Shown: positions 1 to 12,791, numbered from the stretch's first letter. The stretch is 64,000 bases of DNA from Siphonodentalium dalli (GCA_032622095.1 CP136069.1:200804690-200868689); one strand, 5' to 3'. The notes: generated from the sequence alone by a model not told the origin. A program made the numbers and translations.

Positions 1-146
1 ACGTTCATGTATAACGTTATGAGGAAACAATATATTGCCATGCGGCACATTATTGCTTGAGGAAGAAAATAAATCACTCTCTTCTGTGAAGAATAAAACA
101 ATAAACAAGTTGGCACATCCCAGATTCAACTAGTTTGTTGTTAAAT
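1..146. other. leading unassigned DNA
   Basis: AT-rich sequence with no open frame, repeat or RNA signal that I recognise. Confidence 0.4.
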
Positions 147-300
147 ATGACGACATCAGACCACCATGTTCCATGTATATGACATCAGACCACCATGTTC
201 CATGTATATATGACGACATCAGACCACCATGTTCCATGTATATGACATCAGACCACCATGTTCCATGTATATGACATCAGACCACCATGTTCCATGTACA
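147..300. repeat. short tandem repeat, five copies
   Basis: Five consecutive copies of a 28-33 bp unit built on GACATCAGACCACCATGTTC followed by CATGTAT. Length variation comes from an optional GAC or AT at the junctions. It lies about 50 bp left of a TTAA element. Confidence 0.9.
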
Positions 301-347
301 TGCAGGAACGTTGAGATCATGTCCCAACACAAAGCCACATTGAAGTG

Positions 348-744
348 TTAACCCTTTACCCAACAGAACGGCCCTGTGCCAATGCATTCTCTTATATATG
401 CGAGTCGACCATAGCCGCCTCGCATATATAAGAGAATGCATTGGCTTAACACATTACAAATTATAAAATTGTTAAAGAATGTAATACAAAATGGTAAAAA
501 GTGTTAAAAAACGATTTTTTAGGCCAATGCATTCTCTTATATATGCGAGGCGACCTATGGTCGACTCGCATATATAAGAGAATGCATTGGCACAGGGCAT
601 AACTGTAACTATCACAATGTGGTCAAGGAGCCGGTTCCAATGATATCCATATTTGTATGGTTCTATTGAGACAGACCGAAGATATTTTAGGCTGTTGAAG
701 CTTTATTTGGCCGGTTTTGGCCGGTTTGTTGGGTAAAGGGTTAA
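348..744 (+). mobile_element. TTAA-flanked hairpin MITE (family A), copy 1
   Basis: TTAA at 348-351 and 741-744 bracket a 389-bp element with 14-bp terminal inverted repeats CCCTTTACCCAACA. Two palindromes lie inside, at 378-445 and 523-591. Each begins GCCAATGCATTCTCTTATAT and folds to a hairpin of about 31 bp with a 3-nt loop. The second is the reverse complement of the first, separated by an A/T-rich spacer. A subterminal stretch of about 150 bp with CCGGTTTTGGCCGG lies on the right only. TTAA duplication plus a CCCTTT end is the hallmark of piggyBac-superfamily non-autonomous elements; there is no coding capacity. The left hairpin core here has lost a base. I use this copy as the family reference. 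Confidence 0.9.
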
Positions 745-754
745 ATGGGTAACC

Positions 755-1160
755 TACACTAAATCCGGCCATTTATGGGACCATCTCCTTTTATACTCAA
801 CATAATATATGCAACAATTGAATGAATTTGAACTATAGATTAGGGCAAAATACACTTGCGTGCTCTATGAACGATACATCCAACATGGTAATTATGATGT
901 GCTCTATGAACGATACATCCAACATGGTAATTATAATGTGCTCTATGAACGATACATCCAACTTGGTAATTATAATGAACATGAATACATGGCTGGAGTG
1001 ATAAATTTATTTCCGTTATAGTTACCATGTTGTTTGCATCGTTCATAGAACGCATGAGTGTTTTCGTACTAATCCATGGCTAAAATAAATTCATTTGTTG
1101 CATATATTCGGTTGAGTATAATAAAAGAAGATGGTCCCATCAATGGCCGAATTTAGTATA
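755..1160. mobile_element. foldback MITE with long TIRs, TA-flanked
   Basis: The two halves are inverted copies of about 145 bp each: the left begins CACTAAATCCGGCC and the right ends GGCCGAATTTAG. Both are bordered by TA, suggesting a Tc1/mariner-type target, although a 2-bp duplication is weak evidence. The left arm runs into three tandem copies (about 38 bp each, 859-978) of a segment with CTCTATGAACGATACATCCA; the right arm holds one inverted copy. No transposase is present. Confidence 0.75.
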
Positions 1161-1207
1161 ATGTGCCCCTTTAATAATTGAGCAGTAAAGGAAAAAACTA
1201 TATATTT

Positions 1208-1335
1208 CTAAAACACATTAACCCTTTCTATACTAAATTGAATATCCCAGTCAGTTAAAATATGTACACCGGAATGATCTATACGCCGACGTCAGATAAA
1301 TAAAATCAGAAGGAGTCCTATTTGTTGAGGGAAAT
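1208..1335. repeat. leader segment of the 67-bp array, shared with 20.08 kb
   Basis: It starts TTAACCCTTTCTATACTAAA, the inverse of the unit end of the adjacent array (TTTAGTATAGAAAGGGTTAA). It then has CAGTCAGTTAAAATATGTAC and CAGATAAATAAAATC. A diverged relative without any array lies at 20080-20215. The two may be the constant head of one element whose internal unit has been amplified here. Confidence 0.55.
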
Positions 1336-1364
1336 GTTAAGAAAATAATTTCCACAAACGTTGT

Positions 1365-4300
1365 TGAACTTATTATCTGAACAGTTCCTATGCGATAATT
1401 ACTCTATGATGCTTTAGTATAGAGATGGCTAAACTTATTATCTGAACAGTTCCTATGGGATAGCGACTCATCAACGATGCTTAAGTATAGAAAGGGTTAA
1501 ACTTAATATCTGATTATTTCTATATGAGATAACTACTCATTAATGATACTTAAGTGCAGAGGTGATTACACTTATTATCTGAACATTTCCGATGGATAAC
1601 TATTCATCAATTGCGGTTTAGTATAGAAGGACTAAACTTATCTGAACATTTCCTGTGGGATAACAACTACTCATCAATGATGCTTTAGTAGAGAGAGGGT
1701 TAAACTTAATATCTGAACATTTCCTACGGGATAACTACTCGTCAAAGATGCATTAGTTTAGAATGGGTTAGACTTAATATATGAACATTTCTTATGGGAT
1801 AACTACTCATCAATTATACCTTAGTATAGATAGGGTTAAACTTATTATCTGAACATATCCTATGGGATAGTTACTCATCAATGAAACTCTAGCATAGAAA
1901 GGGTTAACTTATTATCTGAACATTTCCTATCGGATAACTGCTCATTAATGATGCTTTAGTATAGAGAGGGCTAAACTTATTTTCTGCACATTTCCTATAG
2001 GATAGCGACTCATCAACGATGCTTTAGTGTAGAAAGGGTTAACTTAATATCTGATTATTTCTATATGATATAACTACTCATTAATGATACCTAAGTGCAG
2101 AGGTGATTAAACTTATTATCTGTACATTTACTATGGATAACTATTCATCAATGGCGGTTTAGTATAGAAGGGCTAAACTTATCTGAACATTTCCTGTGGG
2201 ATAACAACTACTCATCAATGATGCTTTAGTAGAGAGAGGGTTAAACTTAATATCTGAAAATTTCCTATGGGATAACTACTCGTCAAAGATGCATTAGTTT
2301 AGAATGGGTTAGACTTAATATATGAACATTTCTTATGGGATAACTACTCATCAATTATACATTAGTATATATAGGGTTAAACTTATTATCTGAACATATC
2401 CTATGGGATAGTTACTCATCAACGATGCTTTAGTATAGAAAGGGTTAAACTTATTATCTGAACATTTCCTATGGGATAGCGACTCATCAACGATGCTTTA
2501 GTATAGAAAGGGTTAACTTATTATCTGAACATTTCCTATGGGACAACTACTCAGCAATGACGCTTTAGTTTAGAAATGGTTAAACTTATTATCTGAACAT
2601 TTTCTATGGGATAACTACTCCTAAATGATACGAGGAGTCTATAATTTACCTTCTGATATGGTTAAACTTATTATCTGAACATTTCCTATGGGACAACTAC
2701 TCAGCAATGGTGCTTTAGTTTAGAAATGGTTAAACTTATTATCTGAACATTTCCTATGGGATAACTGCTCATCAATGATGCTTTAGTATAGAGAGGGTTA
2801 AACTTATTATCTGACCATCTCCTATGGGATAGTTACTCATCAATGAAACTCCAGCATAGAAAGGGTTAACTTATTATCTGAACATTTCCTATGGGACCAC
2901 TACTCAGCAATGGCGCTTTAGTTTAGAAATGGTTAAACTTATTATCTGAACATTTCCTATGGGATAACTGCTCATCAATGATGCTTTAGTATAGAGAGGG
3001 TTAAACTTATTATCTGACCATCTCCTATGGGATAGTTACTCATCAATGAAACTCCAGCATAGAAAGGGTTAACTTATTATCTGAACATTTCCTATGGGAC
3101 AACTACTCAGCAATGGCGCTTTAGTTTAGAAATGGTTAAACTTATTATCTGAACATTTCCTATGGGATTACTACTCCTAAATGATAAGAGGAGTCTATAA
3201 TTTACCTTCTGATATGGTTAAACTTATTATCTGAACATCTCCTATGGGATAGTTACTCATCAATGAAACTCTAGCATAGACAGGGTTAATTTATTATCTG
3301 AACATTTCCTATCGGATAACTGCTCATTAATTATGCTTTAGTATAGAGAGGGCTAAACTTATTTTCTGCACATTTCCTATGGGATAGCGACTCATCAACG
3401 ATGCTTAAGTATAGAAAGGGTTAAACTTAATATCTGATTATTTCTATATGAGATAACTGCTCATTAATGATACTTTAGTGCAGAGGTCATTAAACTTATT
3501 ATCTGAACATTTCCTATGGATAACTTTTCATCAATGGCGGTTTAGTATAGAATGGCTAAACTTATCTGAACATTTCCTGTGTGATAACAACTACTCATCA
3601 ATGATGCTTTAGTAGAGAGAGGGTTAAACTTATTATCTGAACATCTCCTATGGGATAGCGACTCATCAACGATGCTTTAGTATAGAGAGGGTTAAACTTA
3701 TTTATTACCTGAACATCTCCTACGGGATAGCGACTCATCAATGATGCTTTAGTATAGAGAGGGTTAAACTTATTATCTGACCATCTCCTATGTGATAGTT
3801 ACTCATCAATGAAACTCCGGCATAGAAAGGGTTAACTTATTATCTGAACATTTCCTATGGGACAACTACTCAGCAATTGTGCTTTAGTTTAGAAATGGTT
3901 AAACTTATTATCTGAACATTTCCTATAGGATAACTGCTCATCAATGATGCCTTAGTATAGAGAGGGTTAAACTTATTATCTGACCATCTCCTATGGGATA
4001 GTTACTCATCAATTAAACTCCAGCATAGAAAGGGTTAACTTATTATCTGAACATTTCCTATAGGACAACTACTCAGCAATGGCGCTTTAGTTTAGAAATG
4101 GTTAAACTTATTATCTGAACATTTCCTATGGATAACTATTCATCAATGGCGGTTTAGTATAGAAGGGCTAAACTTATCTGAACATTGCCCGTGGGATAAC
4201 AACTACTCATCAATGATGCTTTAGTAGAGAGAAGGTTAAACTTATTATCTGAACATCTCCTACGGGATAGCGACTCGTCAATGATGCTTTAGTATAGAGA

Positions 4301-4515
4301 GGGTTAAACTTATTATCTGACCATCTCCTATGGGATAGTTACCCATCAATAAAACGCCAGCATAGAAAGGGTTAACTTATTATCTGAACATTTCCTATGG
4401 GACAACTACTCAGCAATGGTGCCTTAGTTTAGAAATGGCTAAACTTATTATCTGAACATTTCCTATGGGATAACTACTCGTAAATGATACGAGGAGTCTA
4501 TAATTTACCTTCTGC
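1365..4515. repeat. satellite array, ~67-bp unit, about 47 copies
   Basis: Tandem units built around TTATTATCTGAACATTTCCT, ATGGGATAACTACTCATCAA and TGCTTTAGTATAGA, with variant blocks. One variant has CAGCAATGGCGCTTTAGTTT and another GACCATCTCCTATGGGATAG. A third, ending GAGGAGTCTATAATTTACC, occurs near 2633, 3189 and 4490. Variants recur in the same order in several places (for example 2521-3170 and 3840-4130), so there is higher-order structure. No coding frame survives. The array ends at the third GAGGAGTCTATAATTTACC variant. Confidence 0.95.
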
Positions 4516-7479
4516 CTACCAAAGAAATATTCCACCACCCGACCAGTCCAATTCATAAACAGCCAATTATTCCTCCCCAATACAATTCAGCTGTAAATAT
4601 TCTAAGGTCTATAGAATGTTTTAAATATATATGTCGAGTACGTAGGGGTAAACAATAGACAATACCCCATACCGGTCAATAGCATGACACCAATAGCGAC
4701 GCATTGCACAACGTAGCAACTACACTTAGCCGACCACCCGACCAGGTCCCAGGTCAGCCGACCAGCCGACCAGGTCTTTAGTCTAACGAGGAAGCTGGAA
4801 CGCGTAACACACTACTTTCCATACCTAGATCAGATCAGTGGTGACGTGTTACTCTGTATTCAGATGAGAATACAATTTTGGTTTCTTCTTTTCAACTTGA
4901 AACCTGGCAGAGAACTCTTTGGAAAATCAAATTGGAACCAACGGATTATCGGTAAATGGCCAAAATCAACGGGACTGTGAACAACCAAAGTGTATTACAG
5001 AAGAACCTAATGGTTCTGACTGGTTGACAAACTTGTAGAACCAATTATGGTTTATACCAAGCTAGGTCTAGAACCTAGTCACCCCTGGGAAATATCGTGT
5101 TACCCCTCTGTGATATATACACCCCATGTGGTTGAACTTAACTATCCAAAATGATTGAGTTACCCCTTCATGTGGTCACCCCTTACCCCGCTAGGACTGC
5201 ATCAGAGCCATCCCCTGGAAGACTTACTGTTACCCCTGTGAGATGTTATATGTACCCACTGAGCAGTTGCTGATCTTGACTACCCAAAGGGTTGTCTTAC
5301 ACCTCAAAAGTGTTAAAATATCCCATATGGGTGGTGATTTTCTAACCCCCTTAATGGGGGGGGGATACTTGACCACAAATTCACCCCCTGGAAAATGGCT
5401 CATATCTGCAGTCCAATGGGGTTACCAAATACCACTCAAAAGGGTACAAAATACCCCTTTTGTTTTTAGGGTGTCCGTAATCAAACTATACGCACTTTCT
5501 ATCCGTAGTCGTAATGTCCTAACCGTGTGACGGATAGAGAATCAATTTATTCGAGGTGTATCAAAAACTATGTTTAAAAATACAGATACTCGACCGAATT
5601 GTTTTGTTGTATCATGCAGCCACCATTTATCATGACAACTATCCCAATCGGCCGATTGATAAGATTATCGTTCGCGCTGTACGTCATCTGCGTGATAGAT
5701 ATCGTGCAAGCGGTAACTCACTGTATGCTTTCGATTAAAACCAGTCATTTCAGCCAAACCTTGGCTGTTTATTTCACAGGAGTTTCTGGGATAACCTGTG
5801 TGTCGGCTCAGAACATGCGTGCCAATTGAGGAGAACACGCGAAGGATTTGTGTAAATGTTAGCCCAAACGACATTTCGAAGTAACGACTGCTTTGTTGTT
5901 TATTTCGAGGAATAATACCGCATCATATGAATTCAGCCCAAATATATTGACAGGTGTCAAGGGTCAAACTCAAAACTGAGCAATAAAAAACTAATATTAA
6001 TAAATACCGAGTATATTTAATTTAACGCCAATGGGTCGTTTATGTGCGGTCAAGAGTGTATTTATGCCTAAAGCAAAGTGAAATAACGATCTTAAAATGA
6101 ATTGGCCGGTATATTGTATTAGTTATCAGGGTTACCAGGGTCGTAGTTGTATAAATTACAATATATTTTTATGCTAAGATAATTGCGTGGTAATTTGTTT
6201 GCAATGGATTGATCGGTATTCAGGTCCCATATATGGAAATTCCAAATATGGAAAGTGACGTGCGCAAAACAGCTGCATCTGGGTCAGATATATTTATAGC
6301 GAAGAAATGTTGTCAAATCGCACGTCTGAATACGCGTCTTATTCTCACTTATACCGTGTTTATATCAGTTTTATTCTATGTGTTGTTGTGTATTGTATTA
6401 CTTTGATCAAGGTTGCGCTTTTGTTATTCTCACAAAAGGTAAATTTGATGCGTGTTTGATGCGTGTTTACATTTCAAAATTTCGTCGGCCATGTACAGTA
6501 ACACTAACACTACATATCCTTAATTACGAGACTAATTTATCGAATGAGGTCAAATTTTCGCATATAAGAAGACTCGTATGTTATTCTGCACCATTCTGAC
6601 GAGTGCTGAAATTCGCATTATTTTCGTTTTTATCGAAAAATAATCGTTCTCTATGTAAATTTTTTCAACCAAAAAAAAATTCATTGTTTTGCCAATTTCA
6701 AGCTAGTTTATAGCATGGTCATGGCATAATTTGACATAGCGAGTGTCGGTAGACGTTTCTTGAGTGTGCACAACAAATTTTGGTCCCAACGAAGCAGGCT
6801 AAAATCCTGAAATTTGTCAATTTTACTTTGCGTGTGAAGAAAATATTCATTTAAACTTCCAAAATTGGTTGAAATATGCTCAACAACATTCAGTTGAATG
6901 GTGACATTATTTATAGTCACCGACTAACTTCCACGATGAATCAAATTTGTTTTTATTGGTGACAATTATGTCGCGAGAGATAAAAATGTAAATTTTTTAA
7001 AGAAAATGTAAAATTTTAGCTCATTTTAAGACTTTAATTGCTTGTAGATCGGTGTTAATTATCTTCGTCAATGATGTCATGTCACGCTTGTTAATAATTC
7101 ATTTGTTCGGAAATACTTATTGGGGGTCGAAATGTATAAAATTTAACTACCACCACTTCCAAAAACAACACCAATAAACAATAACGCTCTTTGTTCCATG
7201 CAATGGAAATGGCTATTTATTGTCCTGATATCAGTGATATAAATGAATGCCTAAAATTAGTATTATCCTGAAATAAATTTATGCCACTTTGGCGAACATG
7301 GGAACCACGGTACAATTTATGCCATTTAGGCACACTTCAGAGTGAAATCAGGGCTTATATTTCGGCGAAAATCCAAATCTAGATTCTCGTAAATATTCTC
7401 GCAAATTACCCTGGATTCTCGTGAAAAAGTATATATGGATTCTCGCTAAATCAGATGAAATATATGCCTTGGAAATATA
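4516..7479. other. unassigned intergenic DNA
   Basis: 4540-4790 has scattered CCGACCA and CCGACCAG motifs. 5060-5470 is a degenerate run of TACCCCNTG-like phrases. The rest is AT-rich with only short open frames, none of which looks like a known protein. Around 7165-7225 is a segment with AACGCTCTTTGTTCCATGCA that is inverted and diverged at 14040-14100. Confidence 0.5.
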
Positions 7480-7481
7480 GC

Positions 7482-9409
7482 AAATCGTTTAATGCTTTAG
7501 AATTTTTGTTTTTCGGAGATTTATATATATGCTTAAAGACATATTATGGACTTGTTATGGACTTTTTCAGGTGCGAGAAATTGATAAGTTAGTGCTCAGG
7601 GACTTTGCCAAATCACTGAAATTTTCCAAAAAAATCTGCCACACCACTTCATAGAGAACATCGTCTGAACTACTCCAAATTGTAAATATTTACATCTCGA
7701 TTCGGGGCGCAACTATCGGCTATAATTAAACAAAAATGATTTCGCCATCGAGAGTCATTGCATTTAACTAATATATAAGAATGACGTTGTGTATCATCCA
7801 TTTGGATTAATATTCGTAACGAATAACTACTTTGAGAAAGATTATTCTTAATTTCTATTTGATCACTCTGCCCGGTGTCTGCCGGAGTGTTTCACATCAC
7901 TTTAATCAAGGAAGACTGTTCAGAAAAACTGTATTTCAAGAAATCGTTTAATGCTTTAGAATTTTGGTTTTCGGAGATTTATATATATGCTTAAAGACAT
8001 ATTATGGACTTGTTATGGACTTTTTCGGGTGCGAGAAATTGATAAGTTAGTGCTCAGGCACTTTGCCAACCTGGGGAATTTTATCATTCTACTAACATCA
8101 CTGAAAATTTCCCAAAAAATCTGCCACACCACTTCATAGAGAACATCGTCTGAACTACTCCAAATTGTAAATATTTACATCTCGATTCGGGGCGCAACTA
8201 TCGGCTATAATTAAACATAAATGATTTCGCCATCGAGAGTCATTGCATTTAACTAATATATAAGAATGACGTTGTGTATCATCCATTTGGATTAATATTC
8301 GTAACGAATAACTACTTTGAGAAAGATTATTCTTAATTTCTATTTGATCACTCTGCCCGGTGTCTGCCGGAGTGTTTCACATCACTTTAATCAAGGAAGA
8401 CTGTTCAGAAAAACTGTATTTCAAGAAATCGTTTAATGCTTTAGAATTTTGGTTTTCGGAGATTTATATATATGCTTAAAGACATATTATGGACTTGTTA
8501 TGGACTTTTTCGGGTGCGAGAAATTGATAAGTTAGTGCTCAGGCACTTTGCCAACCTGGGGAATGTTATCATTCTACTAACATCACTGAAAATTTCCAAA
8601 ATAATCTACCACCCCACTTCATAGAGAACATCGTCTGAACTACTCCAAATTGTAAATATTTACATCTCGATTCGGGGCGCAACTATCGGCTATAATTAAA
8701 CAAAAATGATTTCGCCATCGAGAGTCATTGCATTTAACTAATATGTAAGAATGACGTTGTGTATCATCCATTTGGATTAATATTCGTAACGAATAACTAC
8801 TTTGAGAAAGATTATTCTAAATTCTATTTGATCACTCTGCCCGGTGTCTCCCGGAGTGTTTCACATCACTTTAATCAAGGAAGACTGTTCAGAAAAACTG
8901 TATTTCAAGAAATCGTTTAATGCTTTAGAATTTTGGTTTTCGGAGATTTATATATATGCTTAAAGATATATTATGGACTTGTTATGGACTTTTTCGGGTG
9001 CGAGAAATTGATAAGTTAGTGCTCAGGCACTTTGCCAACCTGGGGAATGTTATCATTCTACTAACATCACTGAAAATTTCCAAAATAATCTACCACACCA
9101 CTTCATAGAGAACATCGTCTGAACTACTCCAAATTGTAAATATTTACATCTCGATTCGGGGCGCAACTATCGGCTATAATTAAACAAAAATGATTTCGCC
9201 ATCGACTCGATGGCATCGAGAGTCATTGCATTTAACTAATATATAAGAATGACGTTGTGTATCATCCATTTGGATTACTATTCGTAACAAATAACTACTT
9301 TGAGAAAGATTATTCTTAATTTCTATTTGATCACTCTGCCCGTTGTCTGCCGGAGTGTTTCACATCACTTTAATCAAGGAAGACTGTTCAGAAAAACTGC
9401 ATTTCAAGA
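7482..9409. repeat. four-copy tandem array of a ~485-bp unit
   Basis: AAATCGTTTAATGCTTTAGA recurs at 7482, 7941, 8426 and 8910, giving periods of 459, 485 and 484 bp. Copies are nearly identical. The first lacks about 26 bp around CCAACCTGGGGAAT. The last carries a small inserted duplication (CGACTCGATGGCATCGA near 9205) and grades into unique sequence after TTTCAAGATC. A short segment of the unit has a diverged relative at about 50667-50780. No long frame crosses the unit. Confidence 0.95.
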
Positions 9410-9489
9410 TCACCAAACAACTTTCCCTTTTAGGGCCACCACATCTTTCCAAAGATGTACTTCTTCCATTTTTCTATCAAAGACCGAAA

Positions 9490-9720
9490 AATGTCGTTAA
9501 ACTAGAGATCCAAATACCCACTAAGGGCCCCTATATCTTGAAATATTAAAGACCGAGAATGTCGTTAAACTATAAAGACCGAAAAATGTCGTTAAACTAT
9601 AGAGATCCAAATACCCCCTATATCTTGAGATATTATAAAGACCGAAAAATGTCATTAAACTATTAAAGACCGAAAAATGTCGTTAAACTAGAGATCCAAA
9701 CATCCCGATCCCCTATTTTT
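9490..9720. repeat. degenerate minisatellite, AAAGACCGAAAAATGTCGTT
   Basis: Five or six imperfect copies of AAAGACCGAAAAATGTCGTT-AAACTA, some followed by GAGATCCAAATACCC and a TATATCTTGA tail. Spacing is irregular (about 38-100 bp). Confidence 0.8.
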
Positions 9721-10014
9721 TTTAGACAATTAAGAACGAAATATGTCGTTACACCATTAATACATAATTTGTGTTTATGAAAGTCTGGCACCCATTAGCA
9801 GTTTGTTTTCAGTACATTTTAATATTCATTGGAACGTAAACAATTATTCGCTGACAGAAATCATGTTAATATCGCCTTTCGTTACTGGTTTCCTCTACTC
9901 AAATATTTCTCACTGCTCAATACTTATAATTAAAAAAAATGTTCTGTGTTTTGTGTCACTTCTTAATAGCATTATGTATTCTGCTATTGGCAAGAAACAA
10001 AGTTGCAGTATACC

Positions 10015-10508
10015 TTAAAGGTACGGAAGGCCTTGGTGGGTATCCTGTGAACATATTTCCACCTGTCAAAAACCGCTGCAAACGAAAATAATATTCAAAT
10101 ATAGACATACTTTGTTAATATACAAATGAGAAATATCTCATAAACAGTATGTTATTGTCGTAAATTTGACGATTGTTTGACAAAGCATAAAAAGTTACTT
10201 TCTTGGTGTTTCTTTATATTATGATGGTAAACATAAAGAGCGTTCTTTGTTGCTCAATTCCTTATTTGGAAATAATAAAGAGCGTTTATACCATTTGTGT
10301 GTGATTAGCCAGTAGCATTGTGCTGCCTTCTATAACACAATCAGACTCTTGTTTAGGTAAAATTTAGTAGGTCTTTATGTGAGCATGATGTTTACGCGAT
10401 AGTGATCGTATATTTGAACCAATATGTATGCCTTTTAATATTTTTCTGTTTACGGTGTTTGGAACAAATATGAATATTTTCGACAACTAAGCCCCCTCGT
10501 CCCTTTAA
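10015..10508 (-). mobile_element. TTAA-flanked MITE (family D), copy 1
   Basis: TTAA at both edges. Imperfect terminal inverted repeats: AGGTACGGAAGGCCTTGG on this side and the inverse of AGGCACGTGAGGCCTTAG on the other, where the right end has decayed to CCCCCTCGTCCCT. Inside are AAAGAGCGTTCTTTGTTG and a second AATAAAGAGCGTTTATACC. Collinear in reverse with the copies at 14972 and 63217; about 490 bp, non-coding. Confidence 0.8.
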
Positions 10509-11719
10509 TATAATTAATATAACATCCCTCATCCAATAATCTCCAAATTGCATATCTAAGTTCAATCCTAGTTACACGTCACGCCGCCCCTCATCATTTG
10601 CCAATTGTACACCTTTTTTTGCTGCTGCTGCTGCAACTGTTCAATTTCTTTTAAAATTATTGAAAAAATGGCCCTCCCGCCCGCCGACATTTACTTCTGA
10701 TTTTGTTTTATCATCGGTCCGCACCAAAATTGAGCACACGTCCCTATATAATATACCTATTTAAACCGAGTATACACGGTGGTGTAATAGATCAACCGTT
10801 AATTTAACCGTTTAGGTAGCATATTTCCACGTATACGTTATCACGACAAATCCCTGCTGATCTGTTATTAATGAACCAAACACTTAACATGTCAACACAC
10901 TCTGGCCCGCCAATGCTACAGTGTATAAACGTAACGGGGCAAATATGCACATTATATTGGCAGCTAACGAGAGCATTCATCATCGGCAATCTGCTCACCT
11001 CTTTTATCCGATACGATAGAAACTAAACGATTTGTTACTTCTAATTACCCGTACTTAATTACACTACTTGCGTGTTAATAAAGTACGACCCCATTACCAC
11101 TAAATGTGAAACATGGGATTTAGAACATTAATATTCACTCTTACATATTTCCACATTCAAGGTGTAATCGTATGTCAGTTGTAACGTTGTGAAACTGCAA
11201 CCGAACTGAATTATTCTATGCTAAATAGTTCATGGCTGACCTGATGCATGCATCTTAGTTTTCTTGTTCTTGGTTGTGGTGTTCTGCCTGCCACACGTTC
11301 ATCGCCGAGATGCGACAAGCGAAAACAAACTGTATTGACATGGATATTGCCCTACTATAATAATATAAGAAAACCAGAGTCAGAAATGGTAACGGACCCA
11401 AGATAATATATTATATACCCATGATTGTAATTATAGAATCTTTTTTATTTCTGTTATTTGTAATTGGCATAGCTTATCACAAACCAAAAATCAACATTAT
11501 TGACATAATGTAAACGCCAATAAACGAAATTGAAATTCTCAACTACACCTTTTACCGAGCTCGGCCTCGGGTCGCACTACAGCTCGTCCTCGGGGTCGCA
11601 CTACAACTTTTAATGTGTCCCAATAATCAACATTCTTTAAATAGAACCCCCATGCGCTATAGCAGCGCACAGGCGAAACAGGAATTTGTACGGCGCGCGT
11701 AATAATTATGTTCTCCGTC
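10509..11719. other. unassigned intergenic DNA
   Basis: AT-rich with short pyrimidine runs and a small GCT repeat at about 10621-10633. 11550-11605 has a local duplication of CTCGGGGTCGCACTACA-like phrases. I see no gene. Confidence 0.4.
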
Positions 11720-12215
11720 TGCAGTCAATCACAGTGGATAAGCGGACCTTCCATTAAACAGGAAGTTGGGGAACGCGAGGCGGTAACATTCTATTTTTAG
11801 ACAAATCTTTTACTGCTTTGGTGACATTCTATTTTTTAGACAAATCTTGTTTCGCTTTGGAAGGGCATATTTTCGGTTAAAACTCGAATAAAATAACCAG
11901 TTGCAATTGCAGACACGTAATTTTGTGATATATGACTTGAATTAGCGAAGCGTAGCATGTCACAACTGTGAGGTATTCACGATTTAAATATAAAAAACGC
12001 CCTCTAATCCCAGATGGAATTACAATTCTGCCGACCGAAAGCGGCTTCAAATGTCATTTTCATACATTCCCGATGTACTTCGAGTCCTATTATTTACGTT
12101 TAATTTCTATTTCTAATGTCCTGACATAGCACTTAATTACAATATCATTTACTCACGATATCGACTGAAAGACATCTGGAAACAAACACACCCTCTCACA
12201 TTTCAGTATCGATAA
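11720..12215 (+). repeat. inverted repeat, left arm
   Basis: Similar in reverse complement to 16262-16720. Shared landmarks are GGAAGTTG then GCGAGGCGG, GTAGCATGTCACAACTG, CGGCTTCAAATGTCATTTTC, and CGATATCGACTGAAAGACAT. Identity looks around 70 percent with small gaps. A local duplication of ACATTCTATTTTTTAGACAA lies at 11790-11860. The arms enclose about 4 kb that is mostly later insertions, so this may be an old long-TIR element. Confidence 0.65.
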
Positions 12216-12310
12216 TAATTGCCCACATCTTATTCCATAGTTTCTTATTTTCTGTCCACACAGTTGTAATTTCTATTCGCGCTGGTTGTTCCAGGCGCAT
12301 TGATATTTGT

Positions 12311-12762
12311 GACCCGCCATATCAAATCCAGTCGGAAGTCGGCATTTTTTTTACCCTGTACCAATGCATTCTCTTATATATGCGAGTCGACCATAGGTCG
12401 CCTCGCATATATAAGAGAATGCATTGGCACAAGGTAACAATTTTAATAATTTTTTCTTGTATTCTTTAACAATTTTAGAATTTCACCCATACAGAGCCCC
12501 AGACAAACATGAACAGACGACACTCTTCTATATGCTTCTATATATGTGTGGGGCTCCCTGTAGGGTAATGGATGTTTTTTATTTTATGTCCTAAAAATTG
12601 TCAGAAACATTTATTTAAAAAAAAATGATAAAAAATTGTTAGGCCAATGCATTCTCTTATATATGCGAGGCGACCTATGTTCGACTCGCATATATAAGAG
12701 AATGCATTGGCACAGGGTAAAAAAAATCCCGACTTCCGACTGGATTTGATATGGCGGGTAAC
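12311..12762. mobile_element. composite hairpin element (family B) with ~45-bp TIRs
   Basis: Outer inverted repeats start ACCCGCCATATCAAATCCAG, continue TCGGAAGTCGG and a T-run, and abut GTACC/GTGCCAATGCATTC. Inside are the same two 69-bp palindromes and A/T-rich spacer phrases (TATTCTTTAACAATTTTA) as family A. The centre holds a further segment with an imperfect hairpin, GAGCCCCAGACA against TGTGTGGGGCTC. The CCCTTTACCC ends of family A are absent. The target duplication could not be settled. Confidence 0.75.
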
Positions 12763-12791
12763 ATTTATATATTTATGCAAGAAATCGGACA

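Noticed and set aside
147-300. CRISPR-like array
   Set aside because: Repeats are contiguous without unique spacers, and the window is clearly eukaryotic. The same applies to the arrays at 24141, 30554 and 53704.
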